Assembly (NCBI RefSeq): GCF_003112555.1
Contig: NZ_BEWB01000013.1
Coordinates: 186,001-250,000, forward strand
DNA length: 64,000 nt
Reading direction: 5' to 3'
Origin: Streptomyces coelicoflavus
GTDB taxonomy: Bacteria; Actinomycetota; Actinomycetes; Streptomycetales; Streptomycetaceae
Shown: positions 15,176 through 24,138 of the stretch, in pieces
How the letters are laid out: each line of letters begins with the position of its first letter
Numbering within the stretch: position 1 is the stretch's first letter
The notes under the pieces: model-generated
The model's database searches: none
What the model was told of the DNA's origin: nothing
Seen by the model: the letters and a program-made list of their open reading frames with translations, nothing else
Program-made: the position numbers and the translations under genes

Positions 15176-16126
15176 GTGACCTCAGCCCCTCTCGCCGCCC
15201 GGCTCACCGCGCCCAGCGGGCCGCTGTTCTTCCCCGTCACGGCGTACGGACCCGACGGCGGACTCGACCTCGACGTCTACCGCACGCATGTGCGCCGCGG
15301 GATCGAGGCCGGCGCCGCCGCCGTGTTCGCCTGCTGCGGCACCGGCGAGTTCCACGCCCTGACGCCCGAGGAGTTCGCCGCCTGCGTCCGCGCGGCCGTC
15401 GAGGAGAGCGCCGGCCGGGTGCCCGTGCTGGCGGGCGCGGGCTACGGCACCGCCCTCGCCGTGCGTTACGCCCGCCTCGCCGAGGAGGCCGGGGCCGACG
15501 GACTGCTCGCCATGCCGCCCTACCTGGTGCACGCCGGGCAGGAGGGACTGGTGCGGCACTACCGGGAGGTGGCCGCCGCGACCCCGCTGCCCGTGATCGT
15601 CTACCAGCGCGACAACGCCGTGTTCACCCCGTCGAGCGTCGTGGATCTCGCCCGCACGGAAGGCATCGTCGGCCTCAAGGACGGGCTCGGCGACCTCGAC
15701 CTGATGCAGCGGATCGTCAGCGCGGTGCGCACGGAGCTGCCCGGCGAGGAGTTCCTGTACTTCAACGGCCTCCCGACCGCCGAACAGACCCAGCTCGCCT
15801 ACCGCGCCCTCGGCGTGCCCCTCTACTCCTCCGCCGTGTTCTGCTTCGCCCCCGAGATCGCCCTCGCCTTCCACCGGGCGCTGCGCGAGGGCGACGACAC
15901 CACCGTGCACCGCCTGCTGGACGGCTTCTACCGGCCGTTCGTCGAACTGCGCGCCCAGGGAAGCGGATACGCCGTCGCCCTGGTCAAGGCGGGCGTACGG
16001 CTGGGCGGCCTGGACGTGGGGGAGGTGCGGACGCCGTTGCGGGAGCCGGCCGAGGACCACGTGAAGCAGCTCGCGCGGATCGTCGAGCGGGGCCGGGCGC
16101 TGCTCGAGGAAGGGGCCGGCCGGTGA
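15176..16126 (+). CDS. kdgD: 5-dehydro-4-deoxyglucarate dehydratase
   Basis: 316 residues of the DHDPS/NAL superfamily. Hallmarks are PLFFPVTAY, CCGTGEFHALTPEEF, PVIVYQRDNAVFT and the Schiff-base lysine K168 in EGIVGLKDGLGDLD. The FFPVT, Tyr and GLKDG set is typical of KdgD, which converts 5-keto-4-deoxyglucarate to alpha-ketoglutarate semialdehyde plus CO2 and water. GTG 15176 is chosen because GGGGAG lies 5 nt upstream; ATG 15158 has no SD. It overlaps the next gene by 4 nt (GTGA) and faces udh. Confidence 0.88.
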   Translation: MTSAPLAARLTAPSGPLFFPVTAYGPDGGLDLDVYRTHVRRGIEAGAAAVFACCGTGEFHALTPEEFAACVRAAVEESAGRVPVLAGAGYGTALAVRYARLAEEAGADGLLAMPPYLVHAGQEGLVRHYREVAAATPLPVIVYQRDNAVFTPSSVVDLARTEGIVGLKDGLGDLDLMQRIVSAVRTELPGEEFLYFNGLPTAEQTQLAYRALGVPLYSSAVFCFAPEIALAFHRALREGDDTTVHRLLDGFYRPFVELRAQGSGYAVALVKAGVRLGGLDVGEVRTPLREPAEDHVKQLARIVERGRALLEEGAGR

Positions 16127-17292
16127 AGACGTCGGCGTTCGTCTACCCCTGGGACGTCAACGGCGACCCGCAAGCCCCGGCGCGCATCGCGGACCTCGGC
16201 GTGGCCCAGGTGACCCTCGCCGCCGCCTACCACTCCACCCGCGCCCTCACCCCCCGCCACCCGCGCCACCGCGTCGTCACCGCCGAGCACGCCGCCGTCC
16301 TCTACCCGCCGGACGCCGCCCGCTGGCAGGGCCGCACCCTCCGCCCGTACGCGTCCGGCGCCTGGGCACCCGGCGACGCCTACGGCGAGGCCGCCGCCGC
16401 CCTCGCCGACGCGGGCCTCGACGTCCACACCTGGGTCGTCCTCGCCCACAACTCCCGCCTCGGCGCGGAGCACCCCGACACCTCCGTCGTCAACGCCTAC
16501 GGCGACCGCTACCCCTGGGCCCCCTGCATCGCGCAGCCCGCCACCCGCGCCTACCTCACCGACCTGGCCGCCGAGGCGGCGGTACGGCCCGGAGCGCGCG
16601 GCACGGAACTGGAGTCCCTCGGCTGGTACGGCCTCGCCCACCTGCACGCCCACGACAAGACCGGCGGGGTGGGGCTCGGGGACGCCGGGCAGTACCTGAT
16701 GTCGCTGTGCTTCTGCCCCGACTGCCGGGCGGGATACGGCACGCGGGGGCTCGACGCCGACGAACTCGCCACCACCGTACGCACCGCCCTCGACCCGGTG
16801 TGGCGGGGCGCGGCGCCCTCGGACGGGGGCTGGGCGGGCGTCGAGAAACTCCTCGGCGAGGCGAAGGCGAACGCCACGCGCGCGTGGCGGGACGACCGGG
16901 CCCGCACCCTCCAGGAGGCGGCGGTCTCGGCGGTCCGCGCCGCCGCACCCGACGGCTTCCAGGTCCTGCTGCACGCCGACCCGGTCTCCCACCACTGCGG
17001 TGCCAACGCCGGCGTCGACCCCGCGCACATCCTGGCCGTCGCGGACGGCGTGGTCGTCCCCTGCACGGGCGGCCCGGCCCTGCTGACACCGTTCGCCGAA
17101 CAGGCCGCCGACGGGGCCGTCCTCGCCGCCAACCTCACGGTGGTCTCGGGCATGGGCGGCAGCCCCGGCACCCTGGCGGCCGACGCGGCCCGCGCGCGGG
17201 AGCTGGGGGCGACGGAACTGCGGCTGTATCACGCGGGGCTGGCTTCGGACGGGGATCTGGAGGGGGTGCGGGCGGGGCTCGGGGCGGGGTGA
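16123..17292 (+). CDS. Unrecognised conserved-type protein coupled to kdgD
   Basis: 389 residues. The GTG start overlaps the kdgD stop (GTGA), so the two are co-translated. The protein looks like an alpha/beta barrel: FVYPWDVNGDP at the N terminus, THTWVVLAHN-like strands, ESLGWYGLAHLHAHDK, a two-cysteine motif LCFCPDCRAGYG (about residue 200) and VLLHADPVSHHCG. The layout recalls glycoside-hydrolase-like barrel proteins in sugar operons, but no catalytic pair can be named. Position suggests a role in uronate or oligouronide use. The last 64 bp overlap the end of the convergent MerR gene. Confidence 0.7.
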   Translation: MKTSAFVYPWDVNGDPQAPARIADLGVAQVTLAAAYHSTRALTPRHPRHRVVTAEHAAVLYPPDAARWQGRTLRPYASGAWAPGDAYGEAAAALADAGLDVHTWVVLAHNSRLGAEHPDTSVVNAYGDRYPWAPCIAQPATRAYLTDLAAEAAVRPGARGTELESLGWYGLAHLHAHDKTGGVGLGDAGQYLMSLCFCPDCRAGYGTRGLDADELATTVRTALDPVWRGAAPSDGGWAGVEKLLGEAKANATRAWRDDRARTLQEAAVSAVRAAAPDGFQVLLHADPVSHHCGANAGVDPAHILAVADGVVVPCTGGPALLTPFAEQAADGAVLAANLTVVSGMGGSPGTLAADAARARELGATELRLYHAGLASDGDLEGVRAGLGAG

Positions 17293-17759
17293 GGGCGGGC
17301 AGCCCGGGTGCGCGGGGCGCCGGACGGGCGGCCGTCGTCCGGCCCTCGGGAGCCGATCTGCTCGGCGACGCGCCGCCGGTAGTTCGGGCACTCGGTGATG
17401 TCCTCGTGCTCGCAGTGCAGGCCGCCCTCGATGAGCTCCAGCGAGGCTCGGGCCGCGGCGATTCTCCGTCGGAGCTCCTCGGCCTCGGCCCGCAGGATCT
17501 CCTGCCGGGCGGCGCGGTCGACGGAGGCGGACAGGTTCCTGATGGCGCCCAGTCCGAGGCCGGCCTCCTTCAGTACGAGGATCGTCGCCACGCGGGTGAG
17601 GTCGCCCGCACCGTAGCGGCGGCGCCCGCCCGCGTCCCGTGCGGGGTGCAGCAGGCCCATCGACTCCCAGTGCCGCAGGACGTGCGTGGCCAGACCGAAC
17701 CGTGCCGCGAGGGCGCCGATGCCCATGGCGCTCGCACCGCTGTCTCCGCTTGACTTCAT
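17229..17759 (-). CDS. MerR-family regulator
   Basis: 176 residues. MerR helix-turn-helix (about residues 12-78): MGIGALAARFGLATHVLRHWESMGLLHPARDAGGRRRYGAGDLTRV. A coiled helix with three cysteines follows (IEGGLHCEHEDITECPNYRRRV), possibly metal- or redox-sensing. The C-terminal 35 residues are low-complexity Pro/Arg/Ser and overlap the neighbouring gene end. Start ATG 17759 lies 28 bp from the divergent methyltransferase gene. The GACTT-n12-AAGTC inverted repeat between them is a plausible operator. Confidence 0.85.
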   Translation of the reverse strand: MKSSGDSGASAMGIGALAARFGLATHVLRHWESMGLLHPARDAGGRRRYGAGDLTRVATILVLKEAGLGLGAIRNLSASVDRAARQEILRAEAEELRRRIAAARASLELIEGGLHCEHEDITECPNYRRRVAEQIGSRGPDDGRPSGAPRTRAARPHPAPSPARTPSRSPSEASPA

Positions 17760-17773
17760 GCTGACATTAAGTC
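17752..17773. promoter_or_regulatory. Candidate MerR operator
   Basis: GACTT (17752-17756) and AAGTC (17769-17773) form an inverted repeat with a 12-bp spacer. It spans the MerR start codon and the divergent promoter. MerR regulators bind such dyads in overlong promoter spacers. Confidence 0.45.
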
Positions 17774-17787
17774 GGAGCCTGGCGCCC

Positions 17788-18558
17788 ATGGCCAAGAACC
17801 GGGAAGCGGTGGAAGAACGCCGCGAAACCAACGCACTGCTGTCCGTCCTCGACGCCGCGGACCGGATGCCGGGCGCCACCCGGCTGCGTGCCCGCTCCTA
17901 CGAACTGCTGTCCCCGGTCCCGGGCTCGACCGTCGTGGACGTCGGCTGCGGTGCCGGACGCGCCGTCGCCGAGCTGGCCGGCCGCGGCGTTCACGCGGTG
18001 GGCGTGGACCCCGACCCGTGGATGCTGGGCGCGGCCCGGGAACGGTGGCCGGCGGCCGAGTTCCGGGAGGCGGGGGCGGAGGACCTGCCGTTCGCCGACG
18101 GAAGCGTGCGCGGCTACCGTGCCGACAAGGTCTTCCACGTGCTGCGGGAGCCGGGCCGAGCGGTGGTGGAAGCGCGGCGAATTCTCTGCCCGGGCGGCAG
18201 GATCGTCCTGGTCGGGCAGGACTGGGACGCGCTCATGATCGACTCGGACGACGCGGCGCTCACCCGCACCCTCGTGCACGCCCGCGCCGACCTCCTGGAA
18301 TCGCCCCGAGCCGGCCGCCAGTACCGCAACCTGCTCCTGGACGGCGGCTTCAACGACGTCACGGTCGAGGTGCACACCAGCGTGTTCACCGACCCCAGGA
18401 TGCTGTCCCTGCTCACCAGGCTCGCCGAGCCCGCCTGCACGAGCGGCGCCGTCGGCCGTGACCGGGCCGACGAGTGGCTCGCCGAGCAGCGCCGACGCGC
18501 CCAGGCCGGCCGCCTCCTCATCGCCGTCCCGTTCTTCGTCGCCGCCGCCACCGCCTAG
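17788..18558 (+). CDS. SAM-dependent class I methyltransferase
   Basis: 256 residues. The SAM-binding motif I is VVDVGCGAGRAVAEL, followed by VGVDPDPWML, a motif IV-like EDLPFADGSVRGYRADKVFHVL and CPGGRIVLVGQDWD. This is the arrangement of ubiE/menaquinone-type methyltransferases. ATG 17788 is 28 bp from the divergent MerR gene, which probably controls it. The substrate is unknown. An upstream in-frame start is possible but would overlap the MerR start. Confidence 0.85.
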   Translation: MAKNREAVEERRETNALLSVLDAADRMPGATRLRARSYELLSPVPGSTVVDVGCGAGRAVAELAGRGVHAVGVDPDPWMLGAARERWPAAEFREAGAEDLPFADGSVRGYRADKVFHVLREPGRAVVEARRILCPGGRIVLVGQDWDALMIDSDDAALTRTLVHARADLLESPRAGRQYRNLLLDGGFNDVTVEVHTSVFTDPRMLSLLTRLAEPACTSGAVGRDRADEWLAEQRRRAQAGRLLIAVPFFVAAATA

Positions 18559-18619
18559 AGGTGCTGTGCCGGGAGGTTGATGTGCCGCGTACTCGACGAG
18601 TCCGCCGTGCCCCCGGCGT

Positions 18620-19849
18620 TCACCGGCGGGCCGGTCTGCCGGCCGGTGTCAGTGTCAGTGCCGTCACCAGCAGCACCGCGCCCACCGCCGGCAGCAGGAG
18701 CCGCAGCTCGGTCAGTTCCACCAGGGCCGCCCCCGCGGCCAGGCCGAGGACGTTCGGGGCGAAGACCAGGGAGTTGGCCGTCGCCGAGACCCGGCCCAGC
18801 AGGGGGCCCGGCGTCTCGTGCTGGACGGCGGTCAGGGCGGCGATCAGCACCGTGGGCAGGCCCACGCCGACCGCCGCGCTCGAGGCCAGGGTCACCGCGT
18901 CGGACGGGACCGCCCGCACCGCCACCGCCACCGCGAACAGGGCGATCCCGGCCGCCCCGAACCGCCGTGCGCCCAGGCGGCGCAGGGCGGGGCCGGACAG
19001 GATCCCGACCGCCACCGAACCGGCGCCCTGGACGGCGTACAGCACACCGGCGTAGGCGGGGGAGCGGCCCAGGGCGTCGACGACGGCGTACAGGGTGGCG
19101 CCGCCGACGCCCGCGCACAGCATCGTCACCCCGCCCGCGAGGACCAGCGGGCGCAGCCCCGGGTGCCGCCACAGGTACCGGGCGCCCTCGGCCGTCTGCC
19201 GCCGCCAGTTCAGCGTGGGGCGCTCCGGTGGCGCGTCCCGCACCCGCAGGGCCGCGTACAGTCCCGTGGCCAGCACGAACGTCAGCGCGTCCAGTGCCGC
19301 CACGCCCGGGCCGCCGTACGCCGCGTAGAGTCCCGCACCGGCGAGGGGCGCGACCAGCTTCATGCCCTCGTTGGCGGTCATGCGCAGCCCGTTGAAGTCG
19401 CCGAGCAGGCCGGGATCGACGGCGGCGGCCACGAGGGCCGACTCGGCCGCGTCCTGGACGACACCCGCCACGCCGTACAGGAACAGCACCGCGAACAGCA
19501 GCCACAGGGTGCCCGGCGAGTCGACCGCGAAGAGGGTGAGCAGGAGGCCGGCCGGCAGCAGGTTCGCGGCGATCAGCAGCGGCTTGCGGCGGACCCGGTC
19601 GGCGATCGTGCCGAGCGCGGGTCCGGCCAGGGTCGGCGTCCAGAGCGCGAGCAGGCACAGGGCCGCCAGACCGTCCGAGCCGGTGAGGTCCTTCACCCAC
19701 ACGCCCGCCGCCAGGCCGAGCGCCGAGCTGCCGAAACCGGACACCACCACCCCGGCGAGATACAGACCGGCGTTGCGGTCGCGCAGCACGCGGGTCAGCG
19801 GCCAAGGGCTCCGCCGCGGCTCGGCCGGGTCCGTCGTTCTTGTCGTCAT
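18620..19849 (-). CDS. MFS transporter (drug-exporter type)
   Basis: 409 residues with about 12 hydrophobic helices. N-terminal features are DRNAGLYLAGVVVSGFGSSALGLAAGVWVKDLTGSDGLAAL and the loop motif ADRVRRKPLLIAANL, typical of MFS_3/enterobactin-exporter-like proteins in Streptomyces. It likely exports a small molecule. It has no partner gene in the same direction. Confidence 0.88.
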   Translation of the reverse strand: MTTRTTDPAEPRRSPWPLTRVLRDRNAGLYLAGVVVSGFGSSALGLAAGVWVKDLTGSDGLAALCLLALWTPTLAGPALGTIADRVRRKPLLIAANLLPAGLLLTLFAVDSPGTLWLLFAVLFLYGVAGVVQDAAESALVAAAVDPGLLGDFNGLRMTANEGMKLVAPLAGAGLYAAYGGPGVAALDALTFVLATGLYAALRVRDAPPERPTLNWRRQTAEGARYLWRHPGLRPLVLAGGVTMLCAGVGGATLYAVVDALGRSPAYAGVLYAVQGAGSVAVGILSGPALRRLGARRFGAAGIALFAVAVAVRAVPSDAVTLASSAAVGVGLPTVLIAALTAVQHETPGPLLGRVSATANSLVFAPNVLGLAAGAALVELTELRLLLPAVGAVLLVTALTLTPAGRPARR

Positions 19850-19988
19850 GCCTGGTCATCGTGGGGCTAAGGCGCGACGGCCGGCATCGGGCAGGTGCCC
19901 TAGGACGCGAGCTTGGAGGCCGATGAGTTTCGCGGTCGTGATGGGTCTACCCACCGACAGAGCGAGCGCACGTTCCCGGGAGACACGG

Positions 19989-20597
19989 ATGACACACGAG
20001 ACCACCACCGCCACCCTCGACCTCGGGCCGCAGGCCCGGATCCTCGCCCGCCTCGCCGACGGCGTGCGCGACGACCGGCTCGCGGACCCGACTCCCTGCC
20101 CCGACCTCGCGGTGCGCAACCTGCTCGGGCACCTGACCGGCCTCGCCGTCGCCTTCCGCGACGCCGCGCGCAAGGACCTGGGACCCACCACGGACACCAG
20201 CCCCGAGGCGTCCGTGCCGGACATCGGGCCCGGCTGGCGCGAGGAGCTTGCGAAGGTCCTCGCCGAACTCGCCGACGCGTGGCGCGAGCCCGGCGCCTGG
20301 ACCGGCATGACCCGGGCCGGCGGCATCGACCTGCCCGGCGAGGTCGCGGGCGCCGTCGTCGCCGACGAGCTGGTGATCCACGGCTGGGACCTGGCCCGCG
20401 CGACCGGCCAGGAGTACGCCCCCGACGCGGCCGCGCTGCGGGCGGCGTACGGGCTGCTCGCCGGCGCCGCGGAGGAGTCCGACCGGGACCAGGGCATGTT
20501 CGGGCCCGTCGTCGCCGTGCCCGCCGACGCGCCGCTGCTGGAGCGCGCGGTGGGGCTGAGCGGGCGGGACCCGGGCTGGAGCCGCACCGCCCAGTAG
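19989..20597 (+). CDS. TIGR03086-type mycothiol/maleylpyruvate-isomerase-fold protein
   Basis: 202 residues. The pattern LADGVRDDRLADPTPCPDLAVRNLLGHLTGLAVAFRDAA at the N terminus and VADELVIHGWDLARATGQ with its metal-site histidine is typical of the DinB-like mycothiol-dependent family (TIGR03086). Members are metal-binding and often thiol-related, but most lack a proven reaction. ATG 19989 has CGGGAG upstream. It stands alone between the divergent MFS gene and the next GntR operon. Confidence 0.8.
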   Translation: MTHETTTATLDLGPQARILARLADGVRDDRLADPTPCPDLAVRNLLGHLTGLAVAFRDAARKDLGPTTDTSPEASVPDIGPGWREELAKVLAELADAWREPGAWTGMTRAGGIDLPGEVAGAVVADELVIHGWDLARATGQEYAPDAAALRAAYGLLAGAAEESDRDQGMFGPVVAVPADAPLLERAVGLSGRDPGWSRTAQ

Positions 20598-20633
20598 ACG
20601 TCGGCGGTGCTCCGACTTCCTTTGTCAGAACCA

Positions 20634-20693
20634 TTGACGCCGTCGCGCGCCCCTCTTACCTTCAACGCGTCGTACTCCGTACGTCATATATGA
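20634..20693 (+). promoter_or_regulatory. Promoter and palindromic operator of the GntR sugar-acid operon
   Basis: TTGACG (20634-20639), a 17-bp spacer and TACCTT (20657-20662) fit a housekeeping promoter. A perfect palindrome TCATATATGA (20684-20693) lies about 15 bp after the expected start point, a repression position for the GntR product of the first gene. Confidence 0.6.
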
Positions 20694-20796
20694 GACGCGA
20701 TACGCGAGATCTGATGTCCGAGCTCCGTTCCGGCACCGGTTCGGAGAGCGGACGTCCGAGGTCCGCGGATCCGACGCGAGATTCCGAGAGGCGCGC

Positions 20797-21465
20797 ATGA
20801 CCTCTGTGCCCACGCCGATCCCCTCCCGCACGCAGTACGTGCTCGAGGAGATCAAACGCCGCATCCTCACCGGCCGGCTGACGCCCGGCCAGGCCCTGGT
20901 CGAGACCGACCTCGCCGCACAGTTCGGGGTGTCCAAGACACCGGTGCGCGAGGCGCTCAAGACCCTGGCCGGCACCGGACTGGTCGTGATGAGCCAGTAC
21001 AAGGGCGTCACCGTGCGCATGGTGGACGCGGACATGGCGCGCGAGGTCTACGACGTCCGACTGCTCCTCGAGCCCGAGGCACTCAAGCGCGCCGTGCGCC
21101 GCGGTGCCTCCCTGGACGCCGCCCGGGACGCGCTGACCCGTGCCGACCGGGCCACGGACACCGCCGAACGGTCGCTGGCCAACCGCGAGTTCCACCGCGC
21201 CCTATACGTGCCGTGCGGCAACCCGCTGCTCGGCCGGATGCTCGACGAGGTCCGCGATCAGGCGGCCCTCGTCTCCGCGGTCGCCTGGGCCGCCGACCCC
21301 TCCTGGGAACGGGAGGCCGGCGAGCACCAGGAGATCCTGCGCCTCGCCCTCGCCGGTGACGCGGACGGCGCCGCCCGCGCCCTCCACGCGCACATCGCGT
21401 CGTTCGTCGAGCGGGCCTTCCCCGAAGCGGGGACTACGGCCCAGGAAGAGGACGGTCAGGCATGA
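20797..21465 (+). CDS. GntR-family regulator (FCD) of the sugar-acid operon
   Basis: 222 residues. Winged helix (about 10-75): RTQYVLEEIKRRILTGRLTPGQALVETDLAAQFGVSKTPVREALKTLAGTGLV. The FCD ligand domain holds the metal-site residues EPEAL, REFHRALY and GEHQEIL. It is the first gene of a run of overlapping genes (ATGA with the next) and follows a promoter with a palindrome at 20684-20693, so it is likely an autorepressor that responds to a sugar acid. Confidence 0.88.
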   Translation: MTSVPTPIPSRTQYVLEEIKRRILTGRLTPGQALVETDLAAQFGVSKTPVREALKTLAGTGLVVMSQYKGVTVRMVDADMAREVYDVRLLLEPEALKRAVRRGASLDAARDALTRADRATDTAERSLANREFHRALYVPCGNPLLGRMLDEVRDQAALVSAVAWAADPSWEREAGEHQEILRLALAGDADGAARALHAHIASFVERAFPEAGTTAQEEDGQA

Positions 21466-22370
21466 CAGCGACGTTCGAGACCCAGCGGGCGGCCCTGGCC
21501 GACGTGGTGGCGATCCCGGTGACCCCGTTCGCCGAGGACGGCACCGTCGACCCCGCCACCTACCGGGCCCTGCTGCGTCGTCTCCTCGACGGTGGCATCA
21601 CGACCCTCACCCCCAACGGCAACACCGGCGAGTTCTACGCCCTGGACCCGGCCGAGCGCCGCCTCGTCACCGAGCTGACCTTCGAGGAGGCCGGCGAGCG
21701 CGCCGCGATCCTCGTCGGCGTCGGCCACGACGTGCCCACCGCCGTCGCCTCCGCCCGGCACGCCCGCGACTTGGGCGCCTCCATGGTGATGGTCCACCAG
21801 CCCGTCCACCCCTACGTCTCCCAGGGCGGCTGGGTCGACTACCACCGCGCCATCGCCGAGGCCGTGCCGGAGCTGGGCGTGGTGCCCTACATCCGCAACC
21901 CCCAGCTCACCGGCGCCCGCCTCGCCGACCTCGCCGACGCCTGCCCCAACGTCGTCGGCGTGAAGTACGCCGTGCCGGACGCCTCGAAGTTCGCCGCGTT
22001 CGCCCGCGACGCCGGCCTCGACCGCTTCGTCTGGGTCGCGGGGCTCGCCGAGCCGTACGCCCCCTCGTACTTCAGCGCGGGAGCCACCGGCTTCACCTCG
22101 GGGCTGGTGAACGTCGCCCCGGCCGTCTCGCTGAACATGATCGAAGCGCTTCGGTCCGGCGACTACCCGGCCGCCATGAAGGTCTGGGAGCAGATCCGCC
22201 GCTTCGAGGAACTGCGCGCCGCCAACGGCTCCGCCAACAACGTCACCGTGGTCAAGGAGGCCCTCGCCTCGCTGGGTCTGTGCCGCCGGGAGGTCCGCCC
22301 GCCGAGCAAGCCGCTGCCCGAGAGCGAGCGCGCCGAGGTCGCCGCCATCGTCGCGGGGTGGTCCATATGA
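21462..22370 (+). CDS. DHDPS-family dehydratase/aldolase for a 2-keto-3-deoxy sugar acid
   Basis: 302 residues. DHDPS-superfamily marks are VAIPVTPFAEDGTVD, TPNGNTGEFYAL, the tyrosine in VVPYIRNP and the Schiff-base lysine K168 in NVVGVKYAVPD. It is co-translated with an IlvD/Edd sugar-acid dehydratase resembling L-arabonate dehydratase. The likely reaction is therefore dehydration of 2-keto-3-deoxy-L-arabonate (or a similar acid) to alpha-ketoglutarate semialdehyde. An aldolase giving pyruvate is the alternative. The exact substrate is inferred from the neighbours. Confidence 0.8.
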   Translation: MTATFETQRAALADVVAIPVTPFAEDGTVDPATYRALLRRLLDGGITTLTPNGNTGEFYALDPAERRLVTELTFEEAGERAAILVGVGHDVPTAVASARHARDLGASMVMVHQPVHPYVSQGGWVDYHRAIAEAVPELGVVPYIRNPQLTGARLADLADACPNVVGVKYAVPDASKFAAFARDAGLDRFVWVAGLAEPYAPSYFSAGATGFTSGLVNVAPAVSLNMIEALRSGDYPAAMKVWEQIRRFEELRAANGSANNVTVVKEALASLGLCRREVRPPSKPLPESERAEVAAIVAGWSI

Positions 22371-24097
22371 CCCCCAGGAAGTCCCCGGAGGAGCTCCGCA
22401 GCCACCAGTGGTACGGCACGGACGGTCTGCGCTCCTTCAGCCACCGCGCCCGTACCCGCCAGCTCGGCTACCTGCCCGAGGAGCACCTCGGCAAGCCCGT
22501 CATCGCCATCCTCAACACCTGGTCCGACATCAACCCCTGCCACGTCCACCTGCGCGACCGCGCCCAGGCGGTCAAGCGGGGCGTGTGGCAGGCGGGCGGG
22601 TTCCCGCTGGAGTTCCCGGTCTCCACGCTCAGCGAGACCTTCCAGAAGCCGACCCCGATGCTCTACCGCAACCTCCTCGCCATGGAGACCGAGGAGCTGC
22701 TGCGCTCCTACCCGGTCGACGGCGCCGTGCTGATGGGCGGCTGCGACAAGTCCACGCCCGCCCTGCTCATGGGCGCCGCCAGCGTGGACCTCCCGGCGGT
22801 GTTCGTGCCCGCGGGGCCCATGCTCCCCGGGCACTGGCGGGGCGAGACCCTCGGCTCCGGCACCGACATGTGGAAGTACTGGGACGACAAGAGGGCCGGT
22901 CTCATCGGCGACTGCGAGATGCAGGAGCTGGAGAGCGGCCTGGCCCGCTCGCCCGGCCACTGCATGACGATGGGCACCGCCTCCACGCTGACCGCAGCCG
23001 CCGAGGCCCTCGGCGTCACCGTCCCCGGCGCCTCCAGCATCCCGGCCGTCGACTCCGGGCACGACCGGATGGCCGCCGCCGCCGGACTGCGCATCGTCGA
23101 ACTGGTCCACCGGGACCGGAAGCTGAGCGACATCCTCACCGCCGACGCCTTCGAGGACGCCGTCACCACCGTCCTCGGCCTCGGCGGCTCCACCAACGCC
23201 GTGATCCACCTGATCGCCATGGCGGGCCGGGCCGGAGTCACCCTCACCCTGGACGACTTCGACCGGATCGCCCGCACCGTCCCGGTGCTCGCCAACGTCC
23301 GCCCCGGCGGACAGACCTACCTGATGGAGGACTTCCACTTCGCCGGCGGCCTGCCCGGCTTCCTCTCCCGCATCACCGACCTGCTCCACCTCGACCGGCC
23401 CACCGTCTCCCACGACACCCTGCGCGAGCAGCTCGACGGCGCCCTCGTCCACCACGACGACGTCATCAGGACCCGCGACAACCCGGTCGCGGGCGAGGGC
23501 GGGGTCGCCGTACTGCGCGGCAACCTCTGTCCGGACGGCGCGGTCATCAAGCACATCGCCGCCGAGCCGCACCTGCTCAAGCACACCGGTCCCGCCGTCG
23601 TCTTCGACGACTACAAGACCATGCAGCGCACCATCAACGACCCGGAGCTCGGCATCACCGCCGACAGCGTGCTGGTGCTCCGCAACGCCGGTCCCAAGGG
23701 CGGTCCGGGCATGCCCGAGTACGGCATGCTGCCCATCCCCGACCACCTGCTCAAGCAGGGCGTGCGGGACATGGTCCGGATCTCCGACGCCAGGATGAGC
23801 GGCACCAGTTACGGCGCGTGCGTGCTGCACGTGGCCCCCGAGTCGTACGTCGGCGGACCGCTCGCCCTCGTCCGGACCGGCGACCCGATCACCCTCGACG
23901 TCGAGGCCCGCACCCTGCACCTGGGCGTGGACGACGAGGAACTGGAGCGCCGCAGGGCCGCCTGGACCCCGCCGCCCGCCCGCTACGAGCGCGGCTACGG
24001 CGCGCTCTACAACGAACAGATCACCCAGGCCGACACCGGCTGCGACTTCGAGTTCCTGGCCCGCCCGGGCAAGGTACGGGACCCCTACGCGGGCTGA
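22367..24097 (+). CDS. IlvD/Edd-family sugar-acid dehydratase (L-arabonate dehydratase-like)
   Basis: 576 residues. The [2Fe-2S] cysteines C59 (SDINPCH), C126 (GGCDKS) and C199 (GHCMTMGTAST) are present. So are the metal lysine K128 and the catalytic serine in ARMSGTSYG. N-terminal wording (SPEELRSHQWYGTDGLRSFSHRARTRQLGY) resembles rhizobial L-arabonate dehydratase rather than IlvD or Edd. It dehydrates an aldonic acid to the 2-keto-3-deoxy acid used by the preceding gene product, with which it overlaps by 4 nt (ATGA). Arabonate, xylonate or fuconate are all possible. Confidence 0.88.
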   Translation: MTPRKSPEELRSHQWYGTDGLRSFSHRARTRQLGYLPEEHLGKPVIAILNTWSDINPCHVHLRDRAQAVKRGVWQAGGFPLEFPVSTLSETFQKPTPMLYRNLLAMETEELLRSYPVDGAVLMGGCDKSTPALLMGAASVDLPAVFVPAGPMLPGHWRGETLGSGTDMWKYWDDKRAGLIGDCEMQELESGLARSPGHCMTMGTASTLTAAAEALGVTVPGASSIPAVDSGHDRMAAAAGLRIVELVHRDRKLSDILTADAFEDAVTTVLGLGGSTNAVIHLIAMAGRAGVTLTLDDFDRIARTVPVLANVRPGGQTYLMEDFHFAGGLPGFLSRITDLLHLDRPTVSHDTLREQLDGALVHHDDVIRTRDNPVAGEGGVAVLRGNLCPDGAVIKHIAAEPHLLKHTGPAVVFDDYKTMQRTINDPELGITADSVLVLRNAGPKGGPGMPEYGMLPIPDHLLKQGVRDMVRISDARMSGTSYGACVLHVAPESYVGGPLALVRTGDPITLDVEARTLHLGVDDEELERRRAAWTPPPARYERGYGALYNEQITQADTGCDFEFLARPGKVRDPYAG

Positions 24098-24098
24098 G

Positions 24099-24114
24099 CC
24101 CGCCGCACGGCGGG
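24099..24114 (+). terminator. Small hairpin after the dehydratase gene
   Basis: CCCGCCG and CGGCGGG flank CA, right after the stop codon. It may attenuate read-through into the transporter part of the operon. Confidence 0.4.
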
Positions 24115-24138
24115 ACCCCGCACACCCCTACCCGTCGA

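Noticed and set aside
16123..17292. Assignment of the unknown protein as the missing galactarate or glucarate dehydratase
   Set aside because: No enolase-superfamily metal ligands or GarD/UxaA motifs are visible, and the barrel-like segments do not match those families.
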